Below are positions 36,520 to 46,930 of a stretch of 64,000 nucleotides of DNA, piece by piece. The stretch spans positions 2,232,001-2,296,000 of the forward strand of contig JAPFBL010000002.1 in NCBI GenBank assembly GCA_026182355.1, in the 5' to 3' direction. Under the pieces are notes generated by a model. That model searched no databases and was not told the DNA's origin. It saw only the letters and a list, made by a program, of their open reading frames with translations. The position numbers and the translations under genes are program-made. Origin of the DNA: Hermatobates lingyangjiaoensis. Lineage: Eukaryota > Arthropoda > Insecta > Hemiptera > Hermatobatidae. The number at the start of each line of letters is the position of its first letter. The first letter of the stretch is position 1.

Positions 36520-37312
36520 CTCTAATAGCCTCTTACACTCAACTCCGACTTTCGGCCTTCACGAGGCTACCCTGTTAGCCTGCTATATGCACGGACAAAC
36601 GAAAGAGGAGGAGTAGGTGATCAGGGGCTGGGCCTAACCACCTTCGTTTCTCATCCTTCCTAATCTCCCCAAATCCCCTCCTTTTCTCCCAGCCCCATAT
36701 CTAAGGCGTTATGCGATCCGTGCCAAAGGCTGTATGGTACAGGGGTTACTGTATTATGAACGGAGCCTCAAGGGTACCAGGCGACCCCCTTGAGTAAATA
36801 GCCTTACTCCGGTATGCGGTGCTCTGCCGGAGCGGACAAAACCACCGATAGAGCTTCAGGGATTTTCCCCTGTAAGGAGGAGGAAGTCTGGAGACCATCC
36901 TCCGAAAGCGCAGAGGGTACAAAAGCGCTAACTAGTGGGAACCTCCCACAAGTGCACCTGAGTACCCGAAGAAGACCATCCCGAAGAAGGAGAAAGGAAG
37001 TACTTTCTCTTGAAACATAGAGAGTCTGAATGGACATTATCAATGATGGTTTGTGCAGATTCTGCAAGGAGGAAGAAACACCGTTGCACCTACTGATAAC
37101 TTGTAAGGCAACTTTGCTGCAGAGAGGCAGGTGCTTCGGGACACTCAACAAAGCATAGAAAAACTTTTACCGCTGGAACCAGCAAAAATGCTGAGCTTCT
37201 TGGAGGTGTTGAAGCTAACTGCTGGGGTACTTTAGTACAGAAGAGGGGAAGTACAATAGTTTTTCTTTAAGACGCAGTGCTATAGTCAAAAATAAAATAA
37301 ATGATACAAAAT
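36520..37312 (+). mobile_element. Internally deleted non-LTR retrotransposon (LINE)
   Basis: A GC-rich 5' section (36520-36810) resembles a LINE 5' UTR. It is followed by a 68-codon frame (36814-37020: CSAGADKTTDRASG to a basic RRRPSRRRRKE) that may be the start of ORF1. Directly after it comes the C-terminal end of ORF2: LNGHYQ in one frame, then 37042-37158 in another (NDGLCRFCKEEETPLHLL, C-x2-C-x7-H-x4-C). A further frame reads IEKLLPLEPAKMLSFLEVLK and ends at TAG. The whole reverse transcriptase and endonuclease are absent. The 3' UTR ends near CTATAGTCA. The copy at 22565 starts just before the same junction (GGAGAAAGGAAGT) and shares the LNGHYQ/NDGLC frameshift, so the deletion is a feature of the family, not of this insertion. 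Confidence 0.7.
37042..37158 (+). pseudogene. LINE ORF2 zinc-knuckle fragment
   Basis: 39 codons ending at a stop created by a one-base frameshift relative to the 22623 copy, where the frame continues as NKTIEKLLPLEPAKV. The knuckle residues Cys5, Cys8, His16 and Cys21 of the fragment are all kept. In intact LINEs this domain follows the reverse transcriptase and helps template handling; here it is a relic. Confidence 0.75.
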
Positions 37313-37904
37313 GATAGCCTGGATAGCAACCACCAATTTTGAGAACGGTGCTCCTGCCTGGTAAAAAATACTTGCAAGTTTAAAATTAATAAGGAAACTG
37401 CATTGGGTATTATACGACAAATTTTATCATTCTAATGCCCTGTAAAGACTAACTACTATCTTCAAGGCCAAATTGTTTGTGATCAATATTTTTATTTAGA
37501 ATATACTGAGAAAATAGCCATACCAGTTGATGATTCACAGTTTACCAGACAATCAGGCCAAACTGAAGGCTTTGAAATATATGGTTATTATTCAAAATTA
37601 TTTTAGCAATGTCTGATCTGTTATCAAAATCTGACCAGTAAAACGTCAACTCGCTTGTAGTACCTGGACGCATGTGTATGAAGGGGAATGAGGCAGTGGA
37701 GAGGCTGGAAAAGTTTGGAACCAAAAAAATCTTATGCAGTCTAGTGCCATTATGTAGAATATACCATAGATTAGGTTTCTCAAGGAACGGATTGAGTTTA
37801 TGAATGGACAGGAAGGAAGCAGATGAAGTTGTCTGAAAGAACAATCAGTCTAACAAGCTCAATCCAACTATAGTTAAATTTGTAAAGAAATAAATGTTCC
37901 ATGA
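37313..37904. other. Spacer without recognisable gene
   Basis: The 100-codon minus frame 37542-37844 has no recognised domain and a composition close to random translation of AT-rich DNA. Nothing else is seen. Confidence 0.4.
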
Positions 37905-38135
37905 AAGGATTTAAAAATTAGTGTAGAAAATTTAACTGTCAATTGTCGTCTGAGCTTGTGGAGACGATATAAGTCATACCCTTTGAGATATCTTAATGCA
38001 ATTGTATCCAAAAGTAGCAGCTATTGACTGGATGAGTTGAATACTTTGTTGTTAAAATTGCATAGACAGAAAGAGCCATTCAGCTGCATTTTAATTTTTT
38101 TTATGCTAAACGTTTAACTATGGAAACAATTTGAA
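37905..38135 (-). repeat. Highly diverged element A fragment
   Basis: Blocks such as GAGCTTGTGGAGACGATATAAGTCATACC and 'gatgagttgaatac' correspond to the family's 'aagcttgtgagagcgatacaagccatacc' and 'aatgagttgagata' segments in the same order. Similarity is low but collinear. Confidence 0.45.
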
Positions 38136-38306
38136 ATTATTGTGTTATATCTATAAAAATAAAATAATGATTTTGTCTGTACATTGCTTAGAACTGACTC
38201 ATTTCAAGTTTTCTTTAAGTTTCATACATTGAAGAAACCGAATCCACCCTTAGAAAAATTTCTGTCGGATTGTTGGTTTGTCAGTTTGTCGGTTTGTCCG
38301 CAAAAT

Positions 38307-38609
38307 TTTGTCACAAATAAACTCAGCCACCATAAGACATATCAAACTGAAACTTTTACAGTAGATTTCTGTATGTCTAACTTAAAATATAGGCTCTGAA
38401 TTGATTAGAAATTCAAAGTAGATGTGAAGTTATGGACGTTTAAAGCAAAGACGTTTGTCACAAGTAAACTCAGCCACTATAAGACATAGCAAGCTGAAAC
38501 TTTGACACTAGATTTGTGTATGCCTAACTTAAAATATAAGCTCTAAATAGATTGATAATTCAGTATAGTTTAGTTCAGAAGCGAAGTTATGGGGCTTTAA
38601 GCTGTATTT
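38307..38609 (+). repeat. Tandem duplication, 147-bp unit
   Basis: Two units start at TTTGTCACAAATAAACTCAG (38307) and TTTGTCACAAGTAAACTCAG (38454) and match along their length. Just upstream is a GTCGG/GTTTGTC-rich stretch (38260-38300). A reverse single copy is at 2409-2541. It lies immediately 5' of a Helitron helicase relic and may belong to that element. Confidence 0.75.
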
Positions 38610-38663
38610 TCCTAACTTCAGAGAGAAGTTTGTTTTGAAAATACACAGGTGTGCAAGTAGGTA

Positions 38664-39395
38664 TTGTTAGTTGATTTTAATTTCATCATTACGTGTTTGA
38701 CATCATTGAAAAGTTGTTTCCCAGACTTGAGGATGTACTATCTATTAAGAATAAATAGTTTTGTGAACGAGCAATTCTCAGCCCTTAATATGAACAGGCA
38801 GGAAAAACCAACAAAACAAGTTCTTACGCTATATCATACAGAGGAGAGCACTTACAAGTCAGTAAAGAGAGTGATTAGTGATGAGGAAGCAGTTCATTAT
38901 CTAACTGAATTTCTTGATTCAGAATTTATTTCTCCTAGACTACCTGCTTATGAGTAAAAACTTAAAGTAGGAGCACCAATCATGCTGCAATTTAGTAGCA
39001 GTTACAAATTTCATGTTACGAAACGTGAGTGCCCGAAAACTGTGCAACGGGACACGACTCTGAGTTCGTGCTCTGCACAGATATGCCATAGAGGCGGACA
39101 TGGTGTTGTAGAGTCTGTGTGTATACCACCCACACCATTGATTCCGAGCCACTATTTGTTTCCGTTGAAGCGATTGCAAAGTCCTTTCAGAGTCTATTTC
39201 GCATTGACGTTAACTAAGTCGTAAAGGGAAACTTTATCTAACGCAGGAATTCAAGTTAGCGAGACCAAGTTTTTCTCACATGGTTAACTGTAGTTTACTT
39301 GCTCAAGAGTCAGAGGTTCCAACTGTTTGTTCTTCCATGAACCTGAAGGACAGACAGTTAATGTGGTGTATACAGAGGCATTTGTTTAACACTGT
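38664..39395 (+). pseudogene. Helitron Rep/Hel protein, helicase C-terminal part
   Basis: Frame 38664-38957 is open and holds helicase signature regions in the correct order: a degenerate 'LCERAIL' region (FVNEQFSALN), TYKSVKRVISDEEAVHYLTE with FLDSEFISPRLPAYE (the Helitron 'DTV.DEDEAVHYPTEFLNSL..GLPPH' block), then KLKVGAPIML. After a small insertion and frameshifts come RKLCNGTRL (about 39035), YLFPLKRLQSPFRVYFALTLTKS (39156-39222), KFFSHG (about 39271) and CSRVRGSNCLFFHEPEGQTV (about 39300-39362). These are the Pif1-like motifs V-VI and the C-terminus. Replicase (HUH) and N-terminal helicase motifs are not visible. A possible element 3' end (CTAG then T at 39535-39539, preceded by a weak ACG/CGT hairpin) lies 140 bp downstream. 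Confidence 0.85.
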
Positions 39396-39538
39396 ACTAA
39401 TAATGATATTTTCTACTATTCTATAATTTCTAATTACAGTATTAGTATAATACTATAATTGGTATGGTATTCCATGATATTTTGAAATACCAAGTATAAT
39501 AGAATTTTTGATCCGTCAAAGACGTGTACGTTTGCTAG

Positions 39539-41312
39539 TTACAAATAAAATTTCAAGATAGTCTGACTATCCCATAAGGCAGTACCTCTCTGAAAACTTA
39601 GAAAAGAGGATTACCTGGTGTACTTGTATTTGTTGATATTAATTTATAACTTTTTTTATGAGAACAAATCAAACAAAAATTTTTTGTAAATCTTTAATAA
39701 AACAAATTTTAAGATATTTAATAAATTAAGTGATATATATGAAGAATAAAATGCTTAAAACTATGAAAGCAAAGACAAATTAACTATCCATTTTATTATG
39801 ATTACCAGTGTGGGATGGATGGTTGTTTTACAAAACTGTTACCATTAATATCTATGTCAGATATATAGTTCTTGGTAGGTTTAAGAACCCCACTGTTTTT
39901 GGAAAGGTTCTTACTTGTTCTTTGTGATAATACTTGTGATCCCTTCCTTCACTGATTGAATAAACCTATAATTTTATATTATATATTGTTTTTCTGAGAA
40001 TAATTCATTAGCTTAATTATTGGAAGAGTACTTATGTAGCAACATTGTTGGTCTCCAAACGTCTCTGTACCAGTGCGCATGCTTTTCCTAAGGACGATTC
40101 AAACTGAAAATTAGAGACTGTCAATGTGTTTTTTTTTTAAATTTCTCCATATATCTTTATCTACATTGAACTTTAATTATTGGAAAAGTAATATTACATT
40201 GAAAATGGTTTTTACATAATAAAAACCTTAATTTACATTCCTCTAGTGATTTGATGTTCTTGCTCAGTTTACTTTTCTCTTTGTTTTTGCCTGTCGGAAA
40301 CTGTTGCAAGGAAACTAGAATGTAGCTACTCCTCTGTTTCTGCCTTTCATCGTTCTCTGGTTATGCAGTGTTTGAAATATTTCTCCTAAACCTCAGTCGT
40401 TTTTGTGTCATCACTATTGTAAATTATTATAAAAAATCATTGATATAATTTTAATTTAGTTGTCAGCAGAGACATCATGAAAAAATGTTTGAAACCTATT
40501 AGAATCATAGCTAATTTTATTGGAAGGGATTAGAATGAAACGTATAAATAGACAGAAACAATTTTCGTTTGACAACAAACAACTAAACATAGAGAAATGT
40601 TAGTTTTCAATTAGTAAATTAAGAAGTTATATTTTAGTACTGTATATTATTATTTATACTGAGTATAATATAAAAGTCATATGAAATTAATGCAATGCAG
40701 AAAAGAATTACATAGATTTCATTATAAAAACAATAATAGGCAATGCTGTAAGTTTCGAACTTGTTAGATGCGGTGTCAGATAGCGTAAGTTAACTGATCC
40801 ACTGACTCATATTACGTTATCTCCTATTTGAACACTGAAAACAGTGACAAAGCTTTGAATCACAAACTTGCAGGAATATTTGGAAAATAATCTACTTGTC
40901 GCCAATAGCAACTGGTTGAGAAAATGTAAACAAAGAAGTTATACACATTATAAAAATTTCTAATTACCGTTTTTTTTTTAAAAAAAACATGACATTTTTA
41001 GGACTTGTTGACAGCAAATATTTCAACAAAATGAAACCCACCTCAGTAAAATTGGACCCAAAAATGGATTTTTACCTTTCATGAAGCATCTACAGGTGCT
41101 TTACAATTGGTCATGAATTTTTACGCAGAAATTTTATGCAGATTTAGGGTCAATTAATTAGTATACATCAAACAATTATTACAGAAAGCAGCACAGAAAA
41201 GGTCCACATTGTGGGCTCTTTGGTTTCAATAGCTTAAGATCATTACAGTCTTATACCTAATCCGTCATGTCATAACTGTCATATTTGTAGCAGGGTTTAT
41301 ACTTATTAAATA
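39539..41312. other. AT-rich DNA without recognisable gene
   Basis: Faint similarity of 39850-40200 to 31560-31760. No protein-like frame and no recognised RNA. Confidence 0.45.
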
Positions 41313-41767
41313 CTAGACTTACCCGTGACCCTTTGTGTCACTTTACGTTAGAACATTCGTATTTTATCTGACAGTTCTGTTCAAGTTTGTTTCTAAAATT
41401 ATTCGTTTTTAACCTCTAATGTAGTAGTTTATTATATATTTGTTATATTTATTTATAATACATTTGCACTACTCTCAGGACCGAGCACGCAAGCCTCTGG
41501 GCTACTCTGGCTCCATGCCTTTATTTTATTACCAGTTTTTATAGTTCGCAAATTTAAATTTTTTTTTTTGTTACATTTATTACTACCGTAATCGGTGAGC
41601 ACGCAAGACAATTGCTACCCTGGTTCCAATTTTGGGAATATAGTGACAATTTTCTTTTATTTAACATTATTCAGGTAATAAATAATATATATTTAATTTC
41701 AGGTCTCTATCTCCACGGGAAATGGGTGAACAAACAATCAAACAAACTCACGAACTTTATATACAGA
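41313..41767 (-). mobile_element. Non-autonomous Helitron, copy 2 (deleted)
   Basis: Same family as 1415 and 60347. The 3' end on the minus strand is CACGGGTAAGTCTAG (one extra A); the 5' end is near TTCTGTATATAAAGTTCGTG. About 360 bp next to the 3' end are missing: the sequence jumps from 'gtgtcact' straight to 'ttacgttagaacattcg'. An internal CGAGCACGCAAG-containing block is present twice (41478-41510 and 41595-41635). Confidence 0.75.
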
Positions 41768-44700
41768 AATTTATTTGATTCAGTGTTTCTAGATAAGTAA
41801 ATACTTACAGACCTAAACTGTTGATATTATACAAAGATATATTATTTTTATAAAATTAAACTTATTTAATGGGTAATAGAAATGGGTTTCGAATATTCAA
41901 TAGAAGAGATAATGATAGTCTGATTGTAGAGCAGTACATGATGCTAATAGATGAATTAAATATTCAAATGTGTGTCAGTCTATTTGGGTGGTATGGAAAG
42001 TTATTCCAATAATATTAAGGGAATACGCCTAAGCCGGTGTGGATGGAAGGTAACTTTCTGGAGATAAAACGTGGTCGGTGGAAGGGGCTGACCTTGAAGA
42101 GCTGCCACCTGCTCTCTCTAGTGCAACACCCATCTAGAATTATGTACTTGTTAAATAATGGCTACACCAAGCTAAATTGTCTTATGGTCTGACACCGGCT
42201 GGAGCACTAGACCGAGTCATTGGCATTGTTCATGTTCTTCTTAGTTAACTAGCATTTTATATTACAATTTGAAAATACAATACTAGTTATCAAAATATAT
42301 CATCAGGACCTAGTACAGAAATATTGCAGGCGAAAATTAGACAATGTTTGCTCTGACATAGTGTGATATTCCGGTTTGTATTTGTTTTGATTCGTGCCGT
42401 TCATAACTTTTCGGTCATACTATGTGATAAAGCAAAAAAGATGGAATTTTCTACGTGTAGCCCTTAACTTTAACACGGGTACAATATTGTTCCTCACCAT
42501 GAAAGGCTAAATCCGCTAATGCTATAACCTTCACAAGATATCTCCTAGGAAAATCTATATTCAAATTTGAAGTTACTATTGATTTGACAGCTTCATTAAA
42601 AGTAATTTATGAAAAATAGATATTTATATCTTGGACTTTGAGGTGATTGGTTGTTGAGAGGTAATTGCAACATTATTAATAATCTGTTATTTATACTTTA
42701 TAATATAAATTTTACATGTAGAATTAACTAATCACTTTATGATTTGTTGAAAAAAGATAATCTTTAATAAATTCTGATAAACATATTCTAAGTAAATGCA
42801 AACGAATCTCCAAGTAAAAGGCGTTGTCATTATTCCAAACTATTTTAAAGCCATATTGCTTCTTACAAAGGACAAAATTTCATGCTTTTTCTTTTTTATA
42901 ATACCAATTTTACATAGGTGGTATATGGAAAATGTTATTTCTGCGTTGGTAGTATTCAGTGAAAAAAAAATTTTTCTGAATTCATAAAAGTAGGTACTTT
43001 GTTAATTGTTAAAACTTTCATAACAACCTATTTTTTGTTTATTTCATAATTATTCATAATTTATGGTGTGTTCATTATAGTGTCCACTAGGTTTCAAATT
43101 CAATCATAACTCCTTTTTTCTAATATTATCTAATTTAATATGAGTAAAAATGTAATTTTTTTCATTTATTAGTGATATAAGTTCAATTTTAACTTTGAAA
43201 TTTCAACTCTTTAGGAATTTTAGACTGGTTAAAAACAAATATGTCTAAACGTAGGAAAAAGTAGATTTTTTTCTATATATATATATATTATCGATACTAT
43301 AAGCACTATTTTTGAGAATAATATTAATTTTACTCAACCAAATGTGTAACCTTCAGCGTGTCCATACACATTTTGAAAGAGCTTTCAGTTTATTTCCTTA
43401 ATCCACAGTCAATCAAATCGTCAATCAGATCCCGATTCTGTTTAACCTTAACTCTGTAACTTTAAGAGATCCAGAGAAGGCTCATATTTGTGTCTTCCGC
43501 GCTAGATGAGACGATCTAGATTATTTATAATCTATTTTATCTAGATATAGATTATAATAAAAATTTATAATTTATTATAAACTGTTATAATAGACGTTTA
43601 TAACGTCTTTATTTTTATTATTGTTACTATTATAACTGTGACTGATATATTTTAATTTTTAGTAATTTGTTCATTTTATTACAGTTATTATCATTTCTTG
43701 TTCTTGCTTCGATTGCTTATTATTGTTTCCGTTCTCCTCTTACTACTACTTTATTCTTGTAACTCTTGGCGGCACATGGTTTCGTCAGAGAGACTTTCCG
43801 TTTCTCAGCCTGTGCTTCAAGACCAGACGGCAAGCTTAGTTTGCAAGGTGGGACTGTGTGATAATGGTTTATTTATAACATCGACACCTTTTATCAAATT
43901 ACTCCAAGTGTAGGATACTGTTTCCTCCTGTTGACGTGATCAAGTAGTTTTGACTTGTTATATAGCTTCTCTTAATAAACAATAGGTAATATGTTATTAC
44001 TATTGCCTCTGATTTCTATACTTTCAGTAAATATTCATTTATTCTCTCTGTTCATTACCGTAATCTTCTTTTATATTTTGTGTTATTTCAGTTAGGTAGG
44101 ATTATATAGAATATAAACATGTAAAAACAATTTATAAATAATATCTACTCAACTTTTTCTAAAACATACCATTTAAAAAATAATATATTCTTGAATTGTG
44201 TTTATATTATTGCTATAAGATTCAAAAACATGATAAGAACATCAAAGACATCTAATTTTAGGTTGTGATATGTTTTTATTTGTTATTATCCCTAAACAAG
44301 TTGAATAAACCCTTCTTTACCTCTGCCAAATATAATACAAGTTTATTTAGATTCCAGGAATGAAATAAAAATACATATACTCATTAACAGATGTAGCTAA
44401 TTAATTACTTACTCTCTTTTTAACCAAATCATATATTTTTTTCAAATATTTCAATAATTAATCCATGGTTATTGTTAAAACATCTTTTTTAATTAAATTA
44501 TGTGAATTTCTTTTTCGATAGTCCAAAGTTTTTGCTGGAATATAGAATAAATTAGTGTCATATGACTTCAATAGAAAAAGGCTTGTGTCAGTAGAGGTTA
44601 TTGAATTTGTAGTTACTTGAGGAGTGGAATGAAAGTTACATTGGGATTACAAAAAGTAAAACTACATTGAATTTTGTTTTAAATATCATATCTTGGTCAT

Positions 44701-44989
44701 CATTTTGCTTAGTATGTTTACATTTTACAATCAACATTTTTATTAATAGCGTAAATGAAACGAATATACTGTGAATAAGATATTGAAAAGCCGATTGAGG
44801 ACGTCACCAATATGGACACAGGAGGGATCGCAATTATTCTTCCTTTTTCATCAACACTATATTTCCTGTCGTCCATAGGCTTTACATTGTTATTAAGGAA
44901 CTTCTCCTCATTCACTCTTTCCTCTCTTGTATTTCCTTCATTTTTATACATCTCCCTCTTCCAAAATACCAAAACCTTCCAACCTGAAG
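41768..44989. other. Long region without a recognisable gene
   Basis: AT-rich. A GC-richer patch at 42020-42130 is unassigned. 43500-43610 is rich in short TTATAA/TCTAGAT palindromes. The 71-codon frame 43698-43913 starts with a hydrophobic leucine-rich stretch by chance composition and has no domain. An AT microsatellite lies at 43277-43290. Confidence 0.45.
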
Positions 44990-45453
44990 AAGAGTATCTT
45001 CTCCTACATCTTACCGAAGCCTTCTAATCTTGTTTGAGGAATGAAAACTTTGAGGACATTGCAACTGTCAAACTAGCACTATTATTAACCTCAATTCTTC
45101 CTTCACTTCCTTTATTAACCATAACTCCTACCTCATCCATATTAAAACCTCCTGTACTTCCCACAACGCGTCTACCTTCTAGACTGCACTCAGTGTGATG
45201 CTTATTATGTCGGTTTAGGTTTAACTAAGTTAAGCTTTCATATGAATTATCACAGAGCCTCCGTCTGTCATCACAGCTAAGTAACTTTTGTGTCATCCTT
45301 GCAAATTTTACGGTCTTAGTATTAATAGCAGCTAAACTGTGTTAAACTTCTCAGTCAGATCTCCAACTGAAACTCACTTTTGTCTTAGGAGCTTTTAAAG
45401 ATGACACATATCTGCCCTCTTGGTGCTAGATCATCTCACGGACTCAATCATTT
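44990..45453 (+). pseudogene. Penelope-like element, GIY-YIG endonuclease remnant
   Basis: Translation in two frames gives a collinear match to the C-terminal end of Penelope-like element (PLE) proteins: GHCNCQTSTIINLNSSFTSF (about 45056-45115), INHNSYLIHIKTSCTSHN (about 45115-45168), then after a one-base shift VYLLDCTQCDAYYVG (45170-45214) and KLSFHMNYHRASVCHHS (45228-45278). 'VYLLDC..CDAYYVG' is the GIY-YIG core (degenerate Y-x-L ... Y-Y-V-G), preceded by the Cys-rich segment typical of PLEs; 'NYHRASV' matches the following helix. CPLGARSSHGLN (45412-45447) matches the C-terminal 'P.GLN' end. Stops and frameshifts make it non-functional. The reverse transcriptase part is missing. A long foldback with a hammerhead-like motif follows within 60 bp. 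Confidence 0.75.
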
Positions 45454-45513
45454 TTAATTTTTTTTTATATATAATTATTTAAATGTTTCCCTTATCTCGA
45501 CCGCATATATTTA

Positions 45514-45793
45514 ACACTATTTTTCTTTTTTATCGAGGTTTGGTCTAGCTTCAATTATTCAACACCTTTAAACCGATGTTTCGTTTATATTTGTAGACAT
45601 CTTCAGGGCTACATCAATACAAAATTTAATTACAATAACATGAAACATAATAAATAATGTAATATAATTATGTTTCATGTTATTGTAATTAAATTCTGTA
45701 TTGATGTAGCCCTGAAGATGTCTACAAATATAGACCAAACGTCGGTTGAATTATTGAAGCTAGACCAAACCTCGATAAAATAGAAAAATAATG
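45514..45793. repeat. Long foldback next to the PLE remnant
   Basis: Left arm 45514-45651 and right arm 45667-45793 are inverted copies with about 90% match, separated by 15 AT-rich bases. Each arm contains CTGAAGATGTCTACAAATAT followed by an AAAC end: on the minus strand at 45578-45606 the core CTGAAGA-hairpin-GAAAC is complete, while on the plus strand at 45712-45740 GAAAC has become CAAAC. Its position directly after the endonuclease remnant fits a PLE terminal repeat (pLTR) in inverted arrangement. Confidence 0.75.
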
Positions 45794-45851
45794 TATAATT
45801 ATTTATTAATTATTATTATTTTTTACTGTTTTTTAGTTTTTTTTTGTCATA

Positions 45852-46756
45852 CGAGGTGTGTAAATAAAGTAATGAGACTGGCAACGTCGCTTTCGATCTG
45901 GCAACGCTGGAGACGCGTGGCCTTGAGTAGCGTCAGGTGCACGTGTGATGCGCCTCCAGTATGAATCTGAACTCGCCACAGTCATTTGTTTGTCCGTAGC
46001 GTTGGTTTTCGTGAAATGGTTTTTTCTTGAGCGTTTTAAAAATGAGTGACCTCATTGCGGTGTGCAATCAAATTTTGCTTCAGACTTGGACATAATGCAA
46101 CCGAAACTTTTGAAAAACTTCAGGAGGCCTATGGAGAACGTGTTTTATCAAGGGCACAGGTTTTTCGGTGGTTTAAGGAATTTTCAGAAGAAGAGAGTCG
46201 ATTGAAGATGAACCACGAAGCGGAAGGCCTTCAAGTGCAAACACCGATGAAAATGTCAACAGAGTACGGAACCTTGTGCGTTCAGATCGACGCTTGACAG
46301 TCAGAATGATCGGGGAACAGTTGAATTTGAATCACACCTCCGTTCATCACATTTTGACCAATGAATTGGAGATGAGAAAAATTTGTGCGAAAATGGTTCC
46401 GAAAAACCCATCTCAATAAACGAGTTTTTGGCCAGTAAAAACATTCCTGTTGCTCCTCAGCCTCCTTATTCACCAGACTTGAGTCCTTGTGACTTTCTCC
46501 TCTTCCCGAGATTGAAAAATCACCTCAAGGGAACTCATTTCGGGACACTACAAAACATACAAACTGCTGTAACCGACCAGCTGAAGGCCATTCCAGAATC
46601 CGAGTTCCAGCAATGCTACAATGATTGGAAGGACCGTCTCCAGCGCTGTGTGGCTTCCGAAGGGAACTATTTTGAAGGTGACAATATCACATTGTAATTA
46701 TATTTGAATAGAAAATTTAAAAAAAATCAGTCTCACTACTTTATTTATACACCTCG
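45852..46756 (+). mobile_element. Deleted mariner element
   Basis: Terminal inverted repeats of 29 bp with two mismatches: the left starts CGAGGTGTGTAAATAAAGTA and the right is the complement of CGAGGTGTATAAATAAAGTA. A TA dinucleotide flanks each side (45850-45851, 46757-46758), the Tc1/mariner target duplication. Length is 905 bp against about 1.3 kb for complete mariners; the missing part is the centre of the transposase gene. It lies 60 bp downstream of the PLE foldback. Confidence 0.93.
46042..46697 (+). pseudogene. mariner transposase, frameshifted and centrally deleted
   Basis: Starts with ATG at 46042 (MSDLIAV), then shifts frame to the DNA-binding part (IKFCFRLGHNATETFEKLQE, 46064 on; first helix-turn-helix). 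It shifts again to RSDRRLTVRMIGEQLNLNH and MRKICAKMVPK (46279-46400; second helix-turn-helix). From there it jumps to INEFLASKNIPVAPQPPYSP, DLSPCDFLLFPRLKNHLKG and the C-terminus RCVASEGNYFEGDN (46400-46697). The deletion removes the segments with the first and second catalytic aspartates of the D,D34D triad; the third (in SPCDF) remains. It cannot encode active transposase, but the intact terminal repeats could have been mobilised in trans. Confidence 0.9.
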
Positions 46757-46881
46757 TATGTACTATTATTTTTTTATTATTTTGTTTTTCTTCTGATTTT
46801 TATTATGTTTATTTTTACTTTTATCCTATCCTTTGTTATTTCTTTTTTACCTCCTCGTTTCGTGACCGCGCTACTTCTGAC

Positions 46882-46909
46882 CTGATGACGATGAGAATCT
46901 TATAGAAAT
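46882..46909 (+). other. Hammerhead-like core motif
   Basis: CTGATGA, then a short ATGAG/CTTAT stem, then GAAAT. Downstream 'agaaatgagttgtatta' resembles 51700-51718, where a degenerate version of the same unit (CTTATGA...GAAAT, 51682-51704) occurs. Probably a PLE-type terminal repeat fragment, 125 bp after the mariner. Confidence 0.35.
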
Positions 46910-46930
46910 GAGTTGTATTATCTATTTACA

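Noticed and set aside
36804..37151. 115-codon minus-strand ORF over the LINE copy (and 22523-22735 over the other)
   Set aside because: The plus strand of the same DNA encodes the recognisable LINE zinc knuckle; these are antisense shadows.
43698..43913. 71-codon ORF beginning with a leucine-rich hydrophobic stretch resembling a signal peptide
   Set aside because: The hydrophobic run comes from T-rich DNA; no domain follows and there is no supporting context.
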